Below are positions 27,250 through 33,267 of a stretch of DNA of 34,791 nucleotides, piece after piece; the stretch's first letter is position 1, and the number at the start of each line of letters is the position of its first letter. The stretch comes from Mycobacterium sp. ST-F2 (lineage in GTDB: Bacteria; Actinomycetota; Actinomycetes; Mycobacteriales; Mycobacteriaceae). Made by a program: the position numbers and the translations under genes. Below the pieces are notes generated by a model. That model did not search any database and was not told the DNA's origin. It saw nothing but the letters and a program-made list of their open reading frames with translations. The stretch covers positions 1 to 34,791 of the forward strand of contig NZ_JMHT01000095.1 in NCBI RefSeq assembly GCF_001905655.1, given 5' to 3'.

Positions 27250-28077
27250 ATGTTGCTGATGCGTGAGCACACCCCGGGCGACTATGCGGCGCTGCGCGAT
27301 ATGGACGCCACCGACGTCGGCGACCTCCGAGACGACGACCACACCTGCCTCGAGGAGCTGGGCCGGTACCTGGTCGACAGCGATGCCTGGCAACGGTTCT
27401 CGGTGTGGTTGTTGCACAAGCACTTCGAGCCCGCCGAAGGGGAGGTCTTCGTGGAACGCGCCATCCACGCACCCCGCGGGACGGCGACCGGCCCGGTGCA
27501 ACGCTCGGCGTTCTCCGAGGAGGGTCTCGGCGCCACGGCGTTCCGATTCGATGCCGTATCCGGTGCGGACACCGCGGTTGTCGGTATGGAATTCGCCGCG
27601 CCCGCCGACTTCGGCGACACCGCCCCGCTCGGCGACGGCGATGAAGCCATCCTGGCCGGCCTCGCCGAACGCCTGCAGGCACACGGAAAGCTGGACCGTT
27701 TCGGTGTGCGGCTGATCCGCAACCCGCTCGGGTTGGCCGACGACGAGCTGCTGCATGAGACCAGCGACAGCTCCGAGCGGACGCTGCACTGCGGGGTCGG
27801 AAAGCGCGGCGTGGTCCTCGCCGATACCACCGTCATCCAGACCAACTGGCGTTGGTCGGTCGTCGAGGGCGAGCTCGACCGCACGGTGATGCAGGAGTGC
27901 CTCGCAACCTGTATCCGGGTCGGTGAAGGGCATGACATCGCGCACAGCTCGGATTCCACGCGCAATGCGACCGAACCGCAACGCATCGTCATGCAGGAAT
28001 GCACCGCGGGCTGCATTCGGGTCGGCGAAGGGCACGACATCGCGCACACCCGCGGCATCGAGGATGACGACGACTGA
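27250..28077 (+). CDS. Unrecognised protein with two C-terminal Cys/His repeat modules
   Basis: This 275-residue acidic, soluble-looking protein has no signal peptide or transmembrane segment. Its first 205 residues contain HTCLEELGRYLVDSDAWQRF and LHKHFEPAEGEVFVERAIHA, which I cannot place in a family. The end is striking: two 20-residue modules at 213-232 and 247-266 are 18/20 identical, each C-x3-C-x6-H-x3-H (C217, C221, H228, H232; C251, C255, H262, H266), followed by an acidic EDDDD end. The CCHH spacing suggests metal binding, or possibly a modified Cys-containing peptide. The ATG has a clear AAGGAGA Shine-Dalgarno. It follows the ABCB-type exporter on the same strand but probably has its own promoter. 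No function is assigned. Confidence 0.7.
   Translation: MLLMREHTPGDYAALRDMDATDVGDLRDDDHTCLEELGRYLVDSDAWQRFSVWLLHKHFEPAEGEVFVERAIHAPRGTATGPVQRSAFSEEGLGATAFRFDAVSGADTAVVGMEFAAPADFGDTAPLGDGDEAILAGLAERLQAHGKLDRFGVRLIRNPLGLADDELLHETSDSSERTLHCGVGKRGVVLADTTVIQTNWRWSVVEGELDRTVMQECLATCIRVGEGHDIAHSSDSTRNATEPQRIVMQECTAGCIRVGEGHDIAHTRGIEDDDD
27886..28047 (+). repeat. Two in-frame 60-base repeats encoding the CCHH modules
   Basis: Copies at 27886-27945 and 27988-28047 differ at 11 of 60 bases by my count. Seven differences are silent and the other four fall in two codons (Leu/Thr and Thr/Gly between and beside the Cys residues). This is an old duplication kept at the protein level. Confidence 0.85.
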
Positions 28078-28084
28078 CCCGTCC

Positions 28085-28843
28085 TCAACGACGACGCGCG
28101 GTGATCACCGCATACGGTGCGTCGAAAGCGACGGTGCCGTCAGGTGATTCATGAGCGACAAATGCCGCGGTGAAGGCGTCGACGAGCCGGGCGCGGGTGG
28201 CGTCGTCCAGGTAGCTGAAGGTGGTGACGTGGACCGGGGATTCGTCGGTGACGAACCGCAACCCGTCGGCCAGTGATCCGAATCGCCAAATGAGCGTTCG
28301 GTTTTCGATGTTGACATCGGCGAAGTCGCTATCCAGCCGGGCGTGGACCAGCTCGGGCACGCCCCATTGATCGGGGGAGTACGGGCCGGGCTCCGGCTGG
28401 CCCAGAACCTCGACGATCGGGGTGAAGAACGGATTGTCGACGGCCTTGACCCACGTCGAGAATCCCAGGACGCCACCGGATTTGAGCAGCCGGGCCAGCT
28501 CGGCGACCATGGCGGACGGCTCGACGAAGATGGTGCCCATGTTCGACACCGCCGCGTCGAAGGCGGCGTCGGGCAGTCCCGTCGCCGACGCGTCAGCGGC
28601 CACCCACTCGACCGTGTCGCCACCGGGTTTGGCGGCGGCGAAGGCCAGCAGCTCCGGCGTGATGTCCACGCCGGTGACATCGGCGCCGAGGCCGGCGGCG
28701 TACAGCGCGGCGCTGCCGGTCCCGCAGGCCAGGTCGACCAGGGCGGTGCCGGGTCCATGCGGTACCGCGGCGACCACCTCCGCGGCGATGGGCGCGATGA
28801 ATTCGGCGACGGTCTCGTACCGTCCGACGGACCACGTGGACAT
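28085..28843 (-). CDS. Class I SAM-dependent methyltransferase (type 11)
   Basis: The 252-residue protein has a Rossmann methyltransferase core: motif I LVDLACGTGSAAL (about residues 35-47), the acidic strand-2 end GVDITPELL, DASATGLPDAAFD and SNMGTIFVEP. The C-terminal half resembles the small-molecule or lipid methyltransferases of the UbiE/type 11 group. The substrate is unknown. ATG 28843 is preceded by TACAGT (minus strand of 28850-28855) with exactly six bases between, so a leaderless transcript is likely. The -10 lies within a 17-bp palindrome shared with the divergent three-gene unit, suggesting common control. It ends eight bases from the convergent CCHH-repeat gene. Confidence 0.85.
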   Translation of the reverse strand: MSTWSVGRYETVAEFIAPIAAEVVAAVPHGPGTALVDLACGTGSAALYAAGLGADVTGVDITPELLAFAAAKPGGDTVEWVAADASATGLPDAAFDAAVSNMGTIFVEPSAMVAELARLLKSGGVLGFSTWVKAVDNPFFTPIVEVLGQPEPGPYSPDQWGVPELVHARLDSDFADVNIENRTLIWRFGSLADGLRFVTDESPVHVTTFSYLDDATRARLVDAFTAAFVAHESPDGTVAFDAPYAVITARRR

Positions 28844-28849
28844 GCGGCC

Positions 28850-28890
28850 ACTGTAAGCGGCTTACAGGCTGCGGCGTTGCGGGCTACGGT
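28850..28890. promoter_or_regulatory. Divergent promoter with 17-bp palindromic operator
   Basis: CTGTAAGC-G-GCTTACAG (28851-28867) is a perfect palindrome. It covers the minus-strand -10 TACAGT (28855-28850) of the leaderless methyltransferase. It also covers the plus-strand -35 TTACAG (28862-28867), which stands 17 bases before the -10 TACGGT (28885-28890) of the small-TM/MpaB-like unit. One bound repressor could therefore silence both directions. Confidence 0.7.
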
Positions 28891-28898
28891 GAATCACG

Positions 28899-29132
28899 AT
28901 GACCGACGACGAAGAACACCCTGCCGGCTTTTTCAGCTTCGAGATGACACTCGCCGAATGGCTGGGCACCGCCGCCATGCCCGCCGCGCCCTATCTGGTG
29001 CTCGGCGTGCTGTGGGCCGTCACCCACACCGGCACCTTCGAGGCGGCGCACGGTGTGGACCGGGTGCTGGTGTTCGCGCGGACCGTGGTGTTCTGGCCGA
29101 TGCTGTTGCTGACGAACATGTGCCTGCCATGA
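28899..29132 (+). CDS. 77-residue two-TM membrane protein, first of a paralogous pair
   Basis: After an acidic N-terminus (TDDEEHPAG) the protein has two hydrophobic segments, about residues 22-42 (containing PYLVLGVLWAVTH) and 55-74 (containing VVFWPMLLL), and ends NMCLP. It resembles the mini-protein encoded after the MpaB-like gene: both carry PYLxxGxxWxVxH in TM1, WP in TM2 and a Cys near the end. The transcript would begin two bases before ATG 28899. Its stop overlaps the next start (ATGA). I do not recognise the family. A structural partner or membrane anchor for the MpaB-like protein is the simplest inference. Confidence 0.7.
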   Translation: MTDDEEHPAGFFSFEMTLAEWLGTAAMPAAPYLVLGVLWAVTHTGTFEAAHGVDRVLVFARTVVFWPMLLLTNMCLP

Positions 29133-30013
29133 CCGGCGAATCACCCGCACTGACCATCGCGCAGTGCCGCATCCAGATTCGGCGCCGCACCGCGCGCTGG
29201 GACGAGTACCCGGTGACCATTGCCGACGCCGCGGACTTCTGGGGTGCCGCGGCCAGCGCCGCCAACGTCATCATGCAGCTGTCCTGGCCGGGTGTCGGGC
29301 ACGGCGTGGTCGAGAGCAAGGTCGACTCGGGAAACCTGCTCAAACATCCGTGGAAGCGGGCCCGCACCACGTTCCAATACCTCGCGGTGGCCATCCTCGG
29401 CACCGAGGAGGACCGGGCAGCCATGCGCAAGGCCGTCGACACGGCGCACCGCCAGGTGCGGTCCGGTCCCGACAGTCCGGTGCGCTACAACGCTTTTGAC
29501 CGTGATCTGCAGATGTGGGTCGCCGCCTGCCTGTTCGTCGGTATGGAGGACGTCCATCAACTGCTGCGCGGCGAGCTGACACCCGAGTTGTCCGAGCAGT
29601 TCTACCGGTCCGCCGCTCCGCTGGGCACCACGTTGCAGGTCACCGACGAGCAGTGGCCGGCCACCCGCGCCGAGTTCGACGACTACTGGACCGCGGCCTG
29701 TGCCAAGGTGGCCATCGATGACACCGTCCGCGCCTACCTGACGGACCTGGTGCGCCTGAAGATGATCAATCCGGTTCTGGCCCTGCCGTTTCGGCCCCTG
29801 CTGATGTTCCTGACGGGGGGCTTCCTGGCGCCGGTGTTCCGGGATGCGATGGGGATGTCGTGGGGCGGGGGCCGCCAGTATCTGTTCGAAACCTTGTTCC
29901 GGCTGGTCGCCTTCGTCAACCGGTTCCTGCCGCTGTTCATCCGGCAGGCCGGCAGTTACGCGCTGTTGGCCTACGTGCGCAGGCAGATTCGCCGGGACGG
30001 GGAGTTGATCTGA
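29129..30013 (+). CDS. MpaB / DUF2236-like oxygenase-family protein
   Basis: The 294-residue, mostly helical protein contains the order expected of the DUF2236/MpaB family, whose characterised members include heme enzymes such as rubber oxygenase Lcp: HPWKRARTTFQYLAVAILGT, then RYNAFDRDLQMWVAACLFVGM (the family's D-x-x-L-Q-x-W-V segment), then LGTTLQVTDEQWPATRAEFDDYW. Two hydrophobic stretches near residues 215-235 and 250-275 suggest membrane contact. Whether it binds heme or is catalytically active cannot be read here. ATG 29129 overlaps the preceding stop by four bases, and its own TGA overlaps the next ATG by one base, so the three genes are translationally coupled. Confidence 0.75.
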   Translation: MTGESPALTIAQCRIQIRRRTARWDEYPVTIADAADFWGAAASAANVIMQLSWPGVGHGVVESKVDSGNLLKHPWKRARTTFQYLAVAILGTEEDRAAMRKAVDTAHRQVRSGPDSPVRYNAFDRDLQMWVAACLFVGMEDVHQLLRGELTPELSEQFYRSAAPLGTTLQVTDEQWPATRAEFDDYWTAACAKVAIDDTVRAYLTDLVRLKMINPVLALPFRPLLMFLTGGFLAPVFRDAMGMSWGGGRQYLFETLFRLVAFVNRFLPLFIRQAGSYALLAYVRRQIRRDGELI

Positions 30014-30258
30014 TGCGCCGCCTGCTCAGCCGACGGGTCAGCGTCGGCGCGATGGCCGAATTCCTGCTGTGGATGGCACTGCCGTACCTGTTGGTGGGGA
30101 TGGTGTGGACAGTCATGCATCCCCATGCGGTGCAGCAGGTGCAGAAACAGTGGGACCGGGCATTTCCCGCGATCGCGCCGCTGGCGGCGCTGGTCGAGGT
30201 GACGGTGGCGTGGCCGCCGATGGTCACGGGTGTGGAGATCTGCCCGGCCTCCGATTAG
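30013..30258 (+). CDS. 81-residue two-TM membrane protein, second of a paralogous pair
   Basis: A basic start (MRRLLSRRVS) precedes TM1 at about residues 13-35 (ALPYLLVGMVWTVMHP) and TM2 at about 50-72 (ending AWPPMVTG), with EICPASD at the end. The spacing and the residues P-Y-L-G-W-V-H, W-P and terminal Cys match the first mini-protein upstream of the MpaB-like gene, so they look like diverged paralogues flanking it. ATG 30013 overlaps the preceding stop in TGATG. Its stop overlaps the convergent SDR stop by three bases. The function is unknown. Confidence 0.7.
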   Translation: MRRLLSRRVSVGAMAEFLLWMALPYLLVGMVWTVMHPHAVQQVQKQWDRAFPAIAPLAALVEVTVAWPPMVTGVEICPASD

Positions 30259-31103
30259 GGGCCGGTGTATCCCGGCGGGTTGGGGGTGTCCACCCACAGA
30301 TCGACGCCGAGATCGGCGTTGGGGGTGCAGTTGTACACCGACAGGTCGGTGACGCCGGATTCCAGCAGCACGTCCTCGCACAGCAGGCTCTGGCCGGTGT
30401 ACTCGCGGGCCGGCTTGTTGAAGATCGCGTAGGCGGCGTCGGAGTACACCTCGGGGCGGCGGGCCTTGGCCATCGCCTCGTCGCCGCCGAGCAGGTTCTG
30501 CACCGCTGCGGTGGCGACCAGCGTGCGCGGCCACAGCGTGTTCGACGCGATGCCGGCTTCGCGCATTTCCTCGGCGATACCCAGGGCGCACAACGTCATT
30601 CCGTACTTCGCCATCATGTAGGCCGTCGGCTTCAGCCACTCGGATTCCATCCGGATCGGCGGCGACAGGGTCAGGATGTGCGGGTTCTCGCGGCCCTTCA
30701 TGTGGGGGATACAGGCCTGCGAGACGGCGTAGGTGCCGCGGATCTGGATGCCGTTCATCAGGTCGAAGCGCTTCATCGGCACTTCCTCGATCGACCCGAG
30801 GTTGATGGCCGAGGCGTTGTTGACGCAGACGTCGATGGCGCCGAACTGCGCGACCGCTTGATCTACTGCGGCGGCGACGGAGTCGGGGTCGCGGACGTCG
30901 CCGACGATCGGCAGCGCCTGGCCACCGACCTCTTCGATCTCCTTGGCCGCGGTGTAGACGGTGCCGTCGAGCTTGGGATGGGGCTCGGCGGTCTTGGCGA
31001 GCAGCGCGACGTTGGCGCCGTCGGCCGCGAACTTCTTGGCGATGGCCAAACCGATGCCACGGCTGGCACCGGAGATGAACATGGTCTTCCCGGACAGTGT
31101 CAT
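30255..31103 (-). CDS. Short-chain dehydrogenase/reductase (Rv3224-like, HSDL2 type)
   Basis: This is an NAD(P)-dependent oxidoreductase of 282 residues. The cofactor motif is SGASRGIGLA (11-20), VNNAS follows strand four, and the catalytic residues are S147, Y162 and K166 (YxxxK in AYMMAKYG). The sequence style resembles the HSDL2/SDR group and its substrate is unknown. The frame could start at GTG 31109, but TAGGGT (minus strand of 31110-31115) stands exactly six bases before ATG 31103, supporting a leaderless start there. By position it matches Rv3224. Confidence 0.9.
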   Translation of the reverse strand: MTLSGKTMFISGASRGIGLAIAKKFAADGANVALLAKTAEPHPKLDGTVYTAAKEIEEVGGQALPIVGDVRDPDSVAAAVDQAVAQFGAIDVCVNNASAINLGSIEEVPMKRFDLMNGIQIRGTYAVSQACIPHMKGRENPHILTLSPPIRMESEWLKPTAYMMAKYGMTLCALGIAEEMREAGIASNTLWPRTLVATAAVQNLLGGDEAMAKARRPEVYSDAAYAIFNKPAREYTGQSLLCEDVLLESGVTDLSVYNCTPNADLGVDLWVDTPNPPGYTGP

Positions 31104-31109
31104 GCGCAC

Positions 31110-31115
31110 ACCCTA
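31110..31115 (-). promoter_or_regulatory. Candidate -10 of the leaderless SDR gene
   Basis: The minus strand reads TAGGGT, then GTGCGC, then ATG 31103. The spacing decides between ATG 31103 and the upstream GTG in favour of ATG. Confidence 0.45.
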
Positions 31116-31126
31116 TGTCGCCGGAG

Positions 31127-31618
31127 TTACCGCGGAGTGCATATCTGGGCAGTCACCGCGGAGGTTGCGGCCACCAGGTCGGCCGGGGCCAGCACGATGT
31201 CCAGCCCGCGTCTGCCGGCGCTGCAGAGCACCCGGTCCCAACTGAGCGCCGATCGGTCCACGACCGTCGGCAACGACTTGCGTTGTCCGAGTGGTGAAAT
31301 ACCACCGACGACGTAGCCCGTGGAGCGCTGCGCCGCGGCCTGCTCGGCCATCTCCGCCTTCGCTACGCCGAGCGCGGCCGCGGCGGCCTTGAACGACAGT
31401 TTGTCGGGCACCGGCAGCACCGCGACGGCCAGGCCGCCGGGAATGGCCAGCACCAGCGTCTTGAAGATCTGCGCCGCGACGAACCCTTCCGCGGCGAGTT
31501 CGGTGACGGCCTCGTCGCCGAACGACGTCGCCCGCGGGTCATGCCGGAACTGCCGCACCTCGTAGCTGATTCCGGCGGCCTGCAGGGCCTTGATCGCCGG
31601 GGTTGCCGCGCTCGCCAT
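31127..31618 (-). CDS. ybaK: YbaK/EbsC-type aminoacyl-tRNA deacylase
   Basis: YbaK hydrolyses mischarged Cys-tRNA(Pro) and related species, protecting translation fidelity. The 163-residue protein begins ATPAIKALQAAGISYEVRQF and carries the family's catalytic-type Lys in QIFKTLVL (K53), then PVPDKLSFKAAAAALG, GYVVGGISPLGQ and a conserved C-terminal region. The frame is open further upstream to 32164 as a shadow of sigH; similarity begins at ATG 31618. TACGCT on the minus strand (31632-31627) sits eight bases ahead. As I recall, M. tuberculosis has this gene split as Rv3224A/Rv3224B, while here it is continuous. It is divergent from sigH. Confidence 0.9.
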   Translation of the reverse strand: MASAATPAIKALQAAGISYEVRQFRHDPRATSFGDEAVTELAAEGFVAAQIFKTLVLAIPGGLAVAVLPVPDKLSFKAAAAALGVAKAEMAEQAAAQRSTGYVVGGISPLGQRKSLPTVVDRSALSWDRVLCSAGRRGLDIVLAPADLVAATSAVTAQICTPR

Positions 31619-31638
31619 GGCTGGCAAGCGTAGAGGCC

Positions 31639-31666
31639 GGGAACAAGTGCATGGTCCGGTGCTGTT
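31639..31666 (+). promoter_or_regulatory. SigH/SigE-type promoter upstream of sigH
   Basis: GGGAACA (31639-31645) is followed after 18 bases by GTT (31664-31666). This resembles the mycobacterial SigH/SigE consensus GGGAAYA-N16/17-cGTT, with a T in place of the C before GTT. It fits known autoregulation of sigH under oxidative and heat stress. A TAGGAT at 31720-31725 may be a second, SigA-type -10. Confidence 0.6.
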
Positions 31667-31828
31667 ACTCCCGGCAGCATGGTCAATTAATGGCTCGCGA
31701 ACTTGTCGGTCGCAGCCTCTAGGATCGGACGGAAGGGGACATTGGTGCTGGCGGCATGTCTGGAACGTCCGGTTGAGTTGCCGGACCTGTCGCGCGGTGC
31801 CGCGACAGAAGGGACGGTCTCGATCACG

Positions 31829-32455
31829 ATGACCGATATCGACGGGCTGGGTTCCGCGGTCGAGAGCGACGCGGAGCTGACGGCACGGTTCGAGCGCGAC
31901 GCCATTCCGCTGCTCGATCAGCTCTACGGCGGCGCGCTGCGCATGACGCGCAATCCGGCGGACGCCGAGGACCTGGTGCAGGAAACCATGGTGAAGGCCT
32001 ATTCGGCGTTCCATTCGTTCCGTGAGGGCACCAACCTCAAGGCGTGGCTGTACCGCATCATGACCAACACCTACATCAACAGCTACCGCAAGAAGCAGCG
32101 GCAGCCGGCGGAATACCCGACTGACGAGATCACCGACTGGCAGCTGGCGTCCAACGCCGAGCACTCGTCGACCGGTCTGCGGTCAGCTGAGGTTGAAGCG
32201 CTCGAGGCGCTGCCGGACACTGAAATCAAGGCGGCGCTGCAAGCGTTGCCAGAGGAGTTCCGGATGGCGGTGTACTACGCCGACGTCGAGGGCTTCCCGT
32301 ACAAGGAGATCGCCGAAATCATGGATACCCCGATCGGGACGGTGATGTCCCGCCTGCACCGTGGCCGCAAGCAGCTGCGTGAACTGTTGACGGGCGTCGC
32401 CCGGGACCGGGGATTCCTGCGTGGGGAGAGCCTCGACACCCAGGAGGTGTCCTGA
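31829..32455 (+). CDS. sigH: ECF sigma factor SigH
   Basis: SigH directs the thiol-oxidative and heat-stress regulon and is held inactive by RshA. Region 2 has ELTARFERDAIPLLDQLYGGALRMTRNPADAEDLVQETMVKAY and KAWLYRIMTNTYINSYRKKQRQP. Region 4 has LPEEFRMAVYYADVEGFPYKEIAEIM and TPIGTVMSRLHRGRKQLRE. ATG 31829 gives 208 residues beginning MTDIDG, matching the M. tuberculosis start MADIDG. The frame stays open to 31703, and TTG 31742 or GTG 31745 lie behind a good Shine-Dalgarno (AAGGGGA, 31733-31739), so a form with about 28 extra residues is possible. Its stop overlaps the rshA start. Confidence 0.95.
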   Translation: MTDIDGLGSAVESDAELTARFERDAIPLLDQLYGGALRMTRNPADAEDLVQETMVKAYSAFHSFREGTNLKAWLYRIMTNTYINSYRKKQRQPAEYPTDEITDWQLASNAEHSSTGLRSAEVEALEALPDTEIKAALQALPEEFRMAVYYADVEGFPYKEIAEIMDTPIGTVMSRLHRGRKQLRELLTGVARDRGFLRGESLDTQEVS

Positions 32456-32766
32456 TGGGCGACGAGTTCACCCGGCCCGAGGGGCACGATTTCCAGCCGC
32501 CGATCGGCCCCGTCGACCCGGAGCATCCTGAATGCGCCGCGGTGATCGCCGAGGTATGGACCCTGCTCGACGGGGAATGCACCACGGAGACGCGCGACAA
32601 GCTGCGGTTCCACTTGGAGGAATGCCCCACCTGCCTGCGCCAGTACGGCATCGAGGAGCGGGTGAAGGCGCTGATCGCCACCAAGTGCAGCGGCGAGAAG
32701 GCCCCTGAGGGCCTGCGTGCGCGCCTGAAGCTCGAGATCAGCCGCACCACCATCGTCCGCGGCTGA
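32455..32766 (+). CDS. rshA: Redox-sensing anti-sigma factor RshA
   Basis: RshA binds SigH under reducing conditions and releases it when its thiols are oxidised. This 103-residue protein has the zinc-associated anti-sigma motif H53-x3-C57-x2-C60 in FHLEECPTCLRQYG, plus further Cys in HPEC (C27), GEC (C42) and KCSG (C78). ATG 32455 overlaps the sigH TGA in TGATG, so the two are translationally coupled, which suits their stoichiometric pairing. The coding sequence runs directly into a strong terminator. Confidence 0.95.
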   Translation: MGDEFTRPEGHDFQPPIGPVDPEHPECAAVIAEVWTLLDGECTTETRDKLRFHLEECPTCLRQYGIEERVKALIATKCSGEKAPEGLRARLKLEISRTTIVRG

Positions 32767-32804
32767 AAAACCGCCCGGTTCCGTTGAGGAGCCGGGCGGT
32801 TTTT
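32766..32804 (+). terminator. Intrinsic terminator of sigH-rshA
   Basis: AAAAACCGCCCGG (32766-32778) pairs with CCGGGCGGTTTTT (32792-32804), and the stem can extend inward with a wobble and three more pairs to a five-base loop. A GC stem with a terminal T-run is textbook. The A-run on the left makes it usable for bL37 on the opposite strand as well. Confidence 0.92.
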
Positions 32805-32815
32805 GAAGGCGTAGG

Positions 32816-32890
32816 TCAGGCGTTGGGGCGCCGGCCGTGGTTGGCCTTCGAGTGCTTACGGTCACGCTTCTTGCGGCCACGCTTGGCCAT
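32816..32890 (-). CDS. Ribosomal protein bL37 (24 residues)
   Basis: The minus strand encodes a 24-residue, extremely basic peptide starting MAKRGRKKRDRKHSKANHG and ending RPNA. It matches bL37, the actinobacterial large-subunit protein seen in mycobacterial ribosome structures and annotated elsewhere as an AURKAIP1/COX24-domain protein. ATG 32890 has a strong Shine-Dalgarno (minus strand GGAGG, about seven bases upstream). The gene is monocistronic, convergent with sigH-rshA, and shares their terminator hairpin. It is easily missed because of its size. Confidence 0.93.
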   Translation of the reverse strand: MAKRGRKKRDRKHSKANHGRRPNA

Positions 32891-33026
32891 GATGGTCCTC
32901 CAAAGGTTCGGTTGCTCGCCCTACAGTGTCGCACGGCCACGCCACCCAATTGCAAACCGTGGTCCTGTGGTGCAATAGAGGCCGCAGGCACCGCCTGCGC
33001 CAGACATGGAGACGAGTGGGGTGAAG

Positions 33027-33242
33027 ATGGCCGAGGACGTTCGCGCTGAAATCGTGGCCAGTGTGCTCGAGGTCGTGGTTCGCGAGGGCGACCAGATCGG
33101 CGAGGGTGACACGGTTGTGCTCCTCGAGTCGATGAAGATGGAGATTCCGGTGCTGGCCGAGGTCGCCGGCACGGTGACGTCCGTCAACGTGGCCGTCGGC
33201 GACGTGATCCAGGCCGGCGATCTCATCGCCGTCATCGGCTAG
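33027..33242 (+). CDS. Biotin/lipoyl-type carrier protein (Rv3221c/TB7.3-like)
   Basis: A 71-residue stand-alone biotinyl domain. ESMKMEIP places the biotinylation lysine in the central hairpin of a single barrel that starts AEDVRAEIVASVLEVVV and ends IQAGDLIAVIG. It corresponds to TB7.3. No carboxylase subunit is adjacent, so its partner enzyme is unclear. The frame extends to ATG 33006, but ATG 33027 follows GTGGGGTGAAG and gives the family's usual length. pdtaS starts 25 bases after the stop, so the two are probably co-transcribed. Confidence 0.93.
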   Translation: MAEDVRAEIVASVLEVVVREGDQIGEGDTVVLLESMKMEIPVLAEVAGTVTSVNVAVGDVIQAGDLIAVIG

Positions 33243-33267
33243 GCAACCCCCAACCGGATAGCGCGAC

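Noticed and set aside
27235..28047. Antisense ORF opposite the CCHH-repeat gene
   Set aside because: The plus-strand gene has a Shine-Dalgarno, and its repeats differ mostly at silent plus-strand positions.
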